A DNA stretch of 64,000 nt from assembly GCA_015075305.1 (NCBI GenBank), contig JABTUS010000005.1, forward strand, positions 124,001 to 188,000, given 5' to 3'. This document shows positions 62,545 to 64,000 of this stretch, piece after piece; position 1 is the first letter of the stretch, and every line of letters starts with the position of its first letter. The notes under the pieces are model-generated. The model saw only the letters and a program-made list of their open reading frames with translations. It made no database searches and was not told the DNA's origin. A program made the translations under genes and the position numbers. Origin of the DNA: Opitutaceae bacterium (GTDB taxonomy: Bacteria; Verrucomicrobiota; Verrucomicrobiia; Opitutales; Opitutaceae).

Positions 62545-63765
62545 ATGTCCCGCGCCACCACCGCGCCAGCAATCGCCGCCAATTCTGCTGATTCCACCGC
62601 CATCGGCATACTGACCGCACTCAGTGTCTCCCACCTGCTCAATGATACGATCCAGGGAATGCTTCCGGCGATCTACCCGCTGCTGAAGCAGACTTTCTCC
62701 CTGAGTTTCGCCCAGGTCGGGCTCATCACCTTTGCCTTCCAGGGCACGGCATCGCTCCTGCAGCCGCTGATTGGTAGTGTGACGGATCGGCGGCCGTTCC
62801 CCTTCTCTCTCGGAATTGGAATGTCCGTCACCCTGCTGGGCATCGTGTGCCTGTCGCGCGCGCCCAGTTACTCCTATGTGCTTCTGAGCTCGGTCCTCAT
62901 CGGATTCGGGTCTGCGGTGTTTCATCCCGAGGCCTCGCGCCTGGCCCGGCTTGCTTCGGGCGGACGATTCGGACTTGCGCAGTCGCTTTTCCAGGTCGGA
63001 GGCAACCTGGGAAGCTCCCTCGGGCCGCTGCTTGCAGCGGTCCTGGTGATGTCGGGAGGCCAGTCCCGCACGCTTTGGTTCGCACCTCTCGCGATCCTGG
63101 CCATTGGCATCCTGCTTCGCGTGGGAGGATGGTATCGCGCTCATCTCGAGACGCTCCGGTCCTCGAGGTCACCGCGCGCATCCGGAGCCCGGATGCCTTT
63201 CGGCACGGGGGTGACCATACGCGCCTTGCTGGTGCTCATCGTGCTTGTATTTTCAAAATTCATCTACCTGAGCAGCCTCACGAGCTACTTCACCTTCTAC
63301 CTCATCGACAGGTTTCATGTGCAGCCGGCGAGTGCGCAGATCCTCCTCTTTCTGTTCCTGTTTGCCGTGGCGGCCGGCACCATCATCGGAGGTCCGGTGG
63401 GCGATCGGGTGGGTCGCAAGATCGTCATCTGGATCTCCATCCTCGGCATCGCCCCATTCACCCTGCTGCTCCCGCATGTCGGACTGCATGCGACGGTGTT
63501 TCTCAGCATGATTGTCGGCCTTGTGCTGGCCTCGGCGTTTTCCGCCATCATCGTTTACGCGCAGGAACTGGTGCCCGGAAAAGTCGGTCTTGTATCGGGC
63601 CTTTTCTTCGGCCTTTCCTTCGGCATGGCTGGAATAGGCTCCGCCGCCCTCGGACAGCTTGCCGATCACACCAGCATACAGTTCGTGTTCAGAGTCTGCG
63701 CCTACCTGCCGCTGCTCGGCCTTCTCACCATGTTTTTGCCAAGACTTCACCCGCGGGCGCGATAG
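62545..63765 (+). CDS. MFS efflux protein, fosmidomycin-resistance (Fsr)-like
   Basis: A 406-residue 12-helix transporter. S-H-L-L-N-D-T-I-Q-G-M-L-P-A-I-Y-P near the N-terminus, G-S-V-T-D-R-R-P, and F-H-P-E-A-S-R are signatures of the Fsr group of MFS exporters. A strong AGGAGGA lies just upstream of the ATG. It may follow the EamA gene in one operon (39-base gap). Drug range cannot be told from sequence. Confidence 0.88.
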   Translation: MSRATTAPAIAANSADSTAIGILTALSVSHLLNDTIQGMLPAIYPLLKQTFSLSFAQVGLITFAFQGTASLLQPLIGSVTDRRPFPFSLGIGMSVTLLGIVCLSRAPSYSYVLLSSVLIGFGSAVFHPEASRLARLASGGRFGLAQSLFQVGGNLGSSLGPLLAAVLVMSGGQSRTLWFAPLAILAIGILLRVGGWYRAHLETLRSSRSPRASGARMPFGTGVTIRALLVLIVLVFSKFIYLSSLTSYFTFYLIDRFHVQPASAQILLFLFLFAVAAGTIIGGPVGDRVGRKIVIWISILGIAPFTLLLPHVGLHATVFLSMIVGLVLASAFSAIIVYAQELVPGKVGLVSGLFFGLSFGMAGIGSAALGQLADHTSIQFVFRVCAYLPLLGLLTMFLPRLHPRAR

Positions 63766-63789
63766 GTGCCGGCACGCTGCCCGTCATGG

Positions 63790-63999
63790 CTAGCGAATGT
63801 CGAACGATGCCTGCAGGGGAAATATGGGGCGCCCAAGGCGGCGCGACGATCTGGCTTCAAATGACAGGGCCACCTTGTGATTGTGGGTCACAAAGCGGAT
63901 GAAATCGACGCGGGAGACGCACAGGCAGCGCGTCGGCGTCGCGGCAATTGCATCCGTGGTCGCCGCGCTGTTCTGCAGAAGCTCCGTTTCACCGAACGC
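63790..63999 (-). CDS. Cyclic-nucleotide-binding domain protein (C-terminal end only)
   Basis: The last 69 residues of a minus-strand gene whose start lies beyond the window. F-G-E-T-E-L-L, A-T-T-D-A-I-A-A-T-P-T-R-C-L and the following V-S-R-V-D-F form the phosphate-binding cassette and beta strands of a cNMP-binding domain. The serine and arginine before the strand, normally P-R-(S/T)-A, read S-A-A-T-T here, so nucleotide binding is doubtful. About 35 residues rich in R and F follow. Whether a DNA-binding or other domain precedes it is unknown. Confidence 0.75.
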   Translation of the reverse strand, partial: AFGETELLQNSAATTDAIAATPTRCLCVSRVDFIRFVTHNHKVALSFEARSSRRLGRPIFPLQASFDIR

Positions 64000-64000
64000 A

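Overview
The window looks like a chromosomal segment of a GC-rich verrucomicrobium, most likely in or near Opitutaceae. Three things point there: a TonB-dependent receptor whose mature N-terminus has the form Q-L-S-x-F-E-V-T, sulfatase-rich accessory loci without SusC/D pairs, and a permease-DtxR fusion in a ytg-like operon that recalls the sister phylum Chlamydiae. This placement rests on gene content only.

Layout. 1-4.8 kb: the end of a sugar ABC permease, an MgtC-like protein and a large secreted repeat protein closed by a strong hairpin. 4.9-11 kb (minus strand): threonine ammonia-lyase, a secreted LamG-type protein and a MacAB-type efflux operon. 11-24 kb is mostly housekeeping: CoaD, PgsA, PgpA, AroQ, a Nif3-like protein, dCMP deaminase, YqgE, glutamate dehydrogenase, a DASS carboxylate transporter, a secreted alkaline phosphatase, zinc-free forms of ribosomal proteins L36 and L31, a SerB-like phosphatase, an alpha/beta hydrolase, a DNA polymerase III delta' subunit and Tmk. 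24-31 kb: a Tol/Exb operon, tRNA-Ala(GGC), FabD, LepA, signal peptidase I with a large insert, and a decayed toxin-antitoxin pair.

31-46.6 kb is an accessory catabolic locus built on two divergent arms. The minus arm is a GntR/LacI-type regulator, an FAD oxidoreductase, a small exported protein and an MFS importer, joined by 1-4 base overlaps. The plus arm is a TonB receptor, three sulfatases from three different subfamilies, a BNR/sialidase-like protein and an RraA-fold protein. A complete IS630-type element sits between sulfatases 1 and 2. Its TA target lies in the stop codon of sulfatase 1, and the insertion rebuilds that stop codon. A 21-base inverted repeat between the arms is a candidate operator.

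46.6-50 kb (minus strand) is a compact fabZ-fabI-oleA-oleB run: head-to-head acyl condensation genes next to fatty-acid elongation enzymes, with no oleC or oleD in the window. 50-52.3 kb carries an SPFH protein with an added helix-turn-helix tail and a zinc-ribbon membrane protein, resembling the B. subtilis YdjI/YdjG pair. 52.3-54.8 kb: a sulfurtransferase, a PagL-like lipid A deacylase and TrhO.

54.8-60 kb is a metal ABC operon in the order binding protein, outer-membrane protein, ATPase, permease fused to a DtxR/MntR-type repressor, permease. Apart from the extra outer-membrane gene this is the order of chlamydial ytgA-B-CR-D. A 14-base DtxR-like palindrome lies between it and a divergent ferric-iron-type permease. 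60-64 kb continues with an EamA transporter, an Fsr-like MFS transporter and the end of a cyclic-nucleotide-binding protein cut by the window edge.

The strongest leads are the YtgCR-like fusion with its palindrome, the fabZ/fabI/oleA/oleB cluster, and the SPFH-HTH/zinc-ribbon pair.
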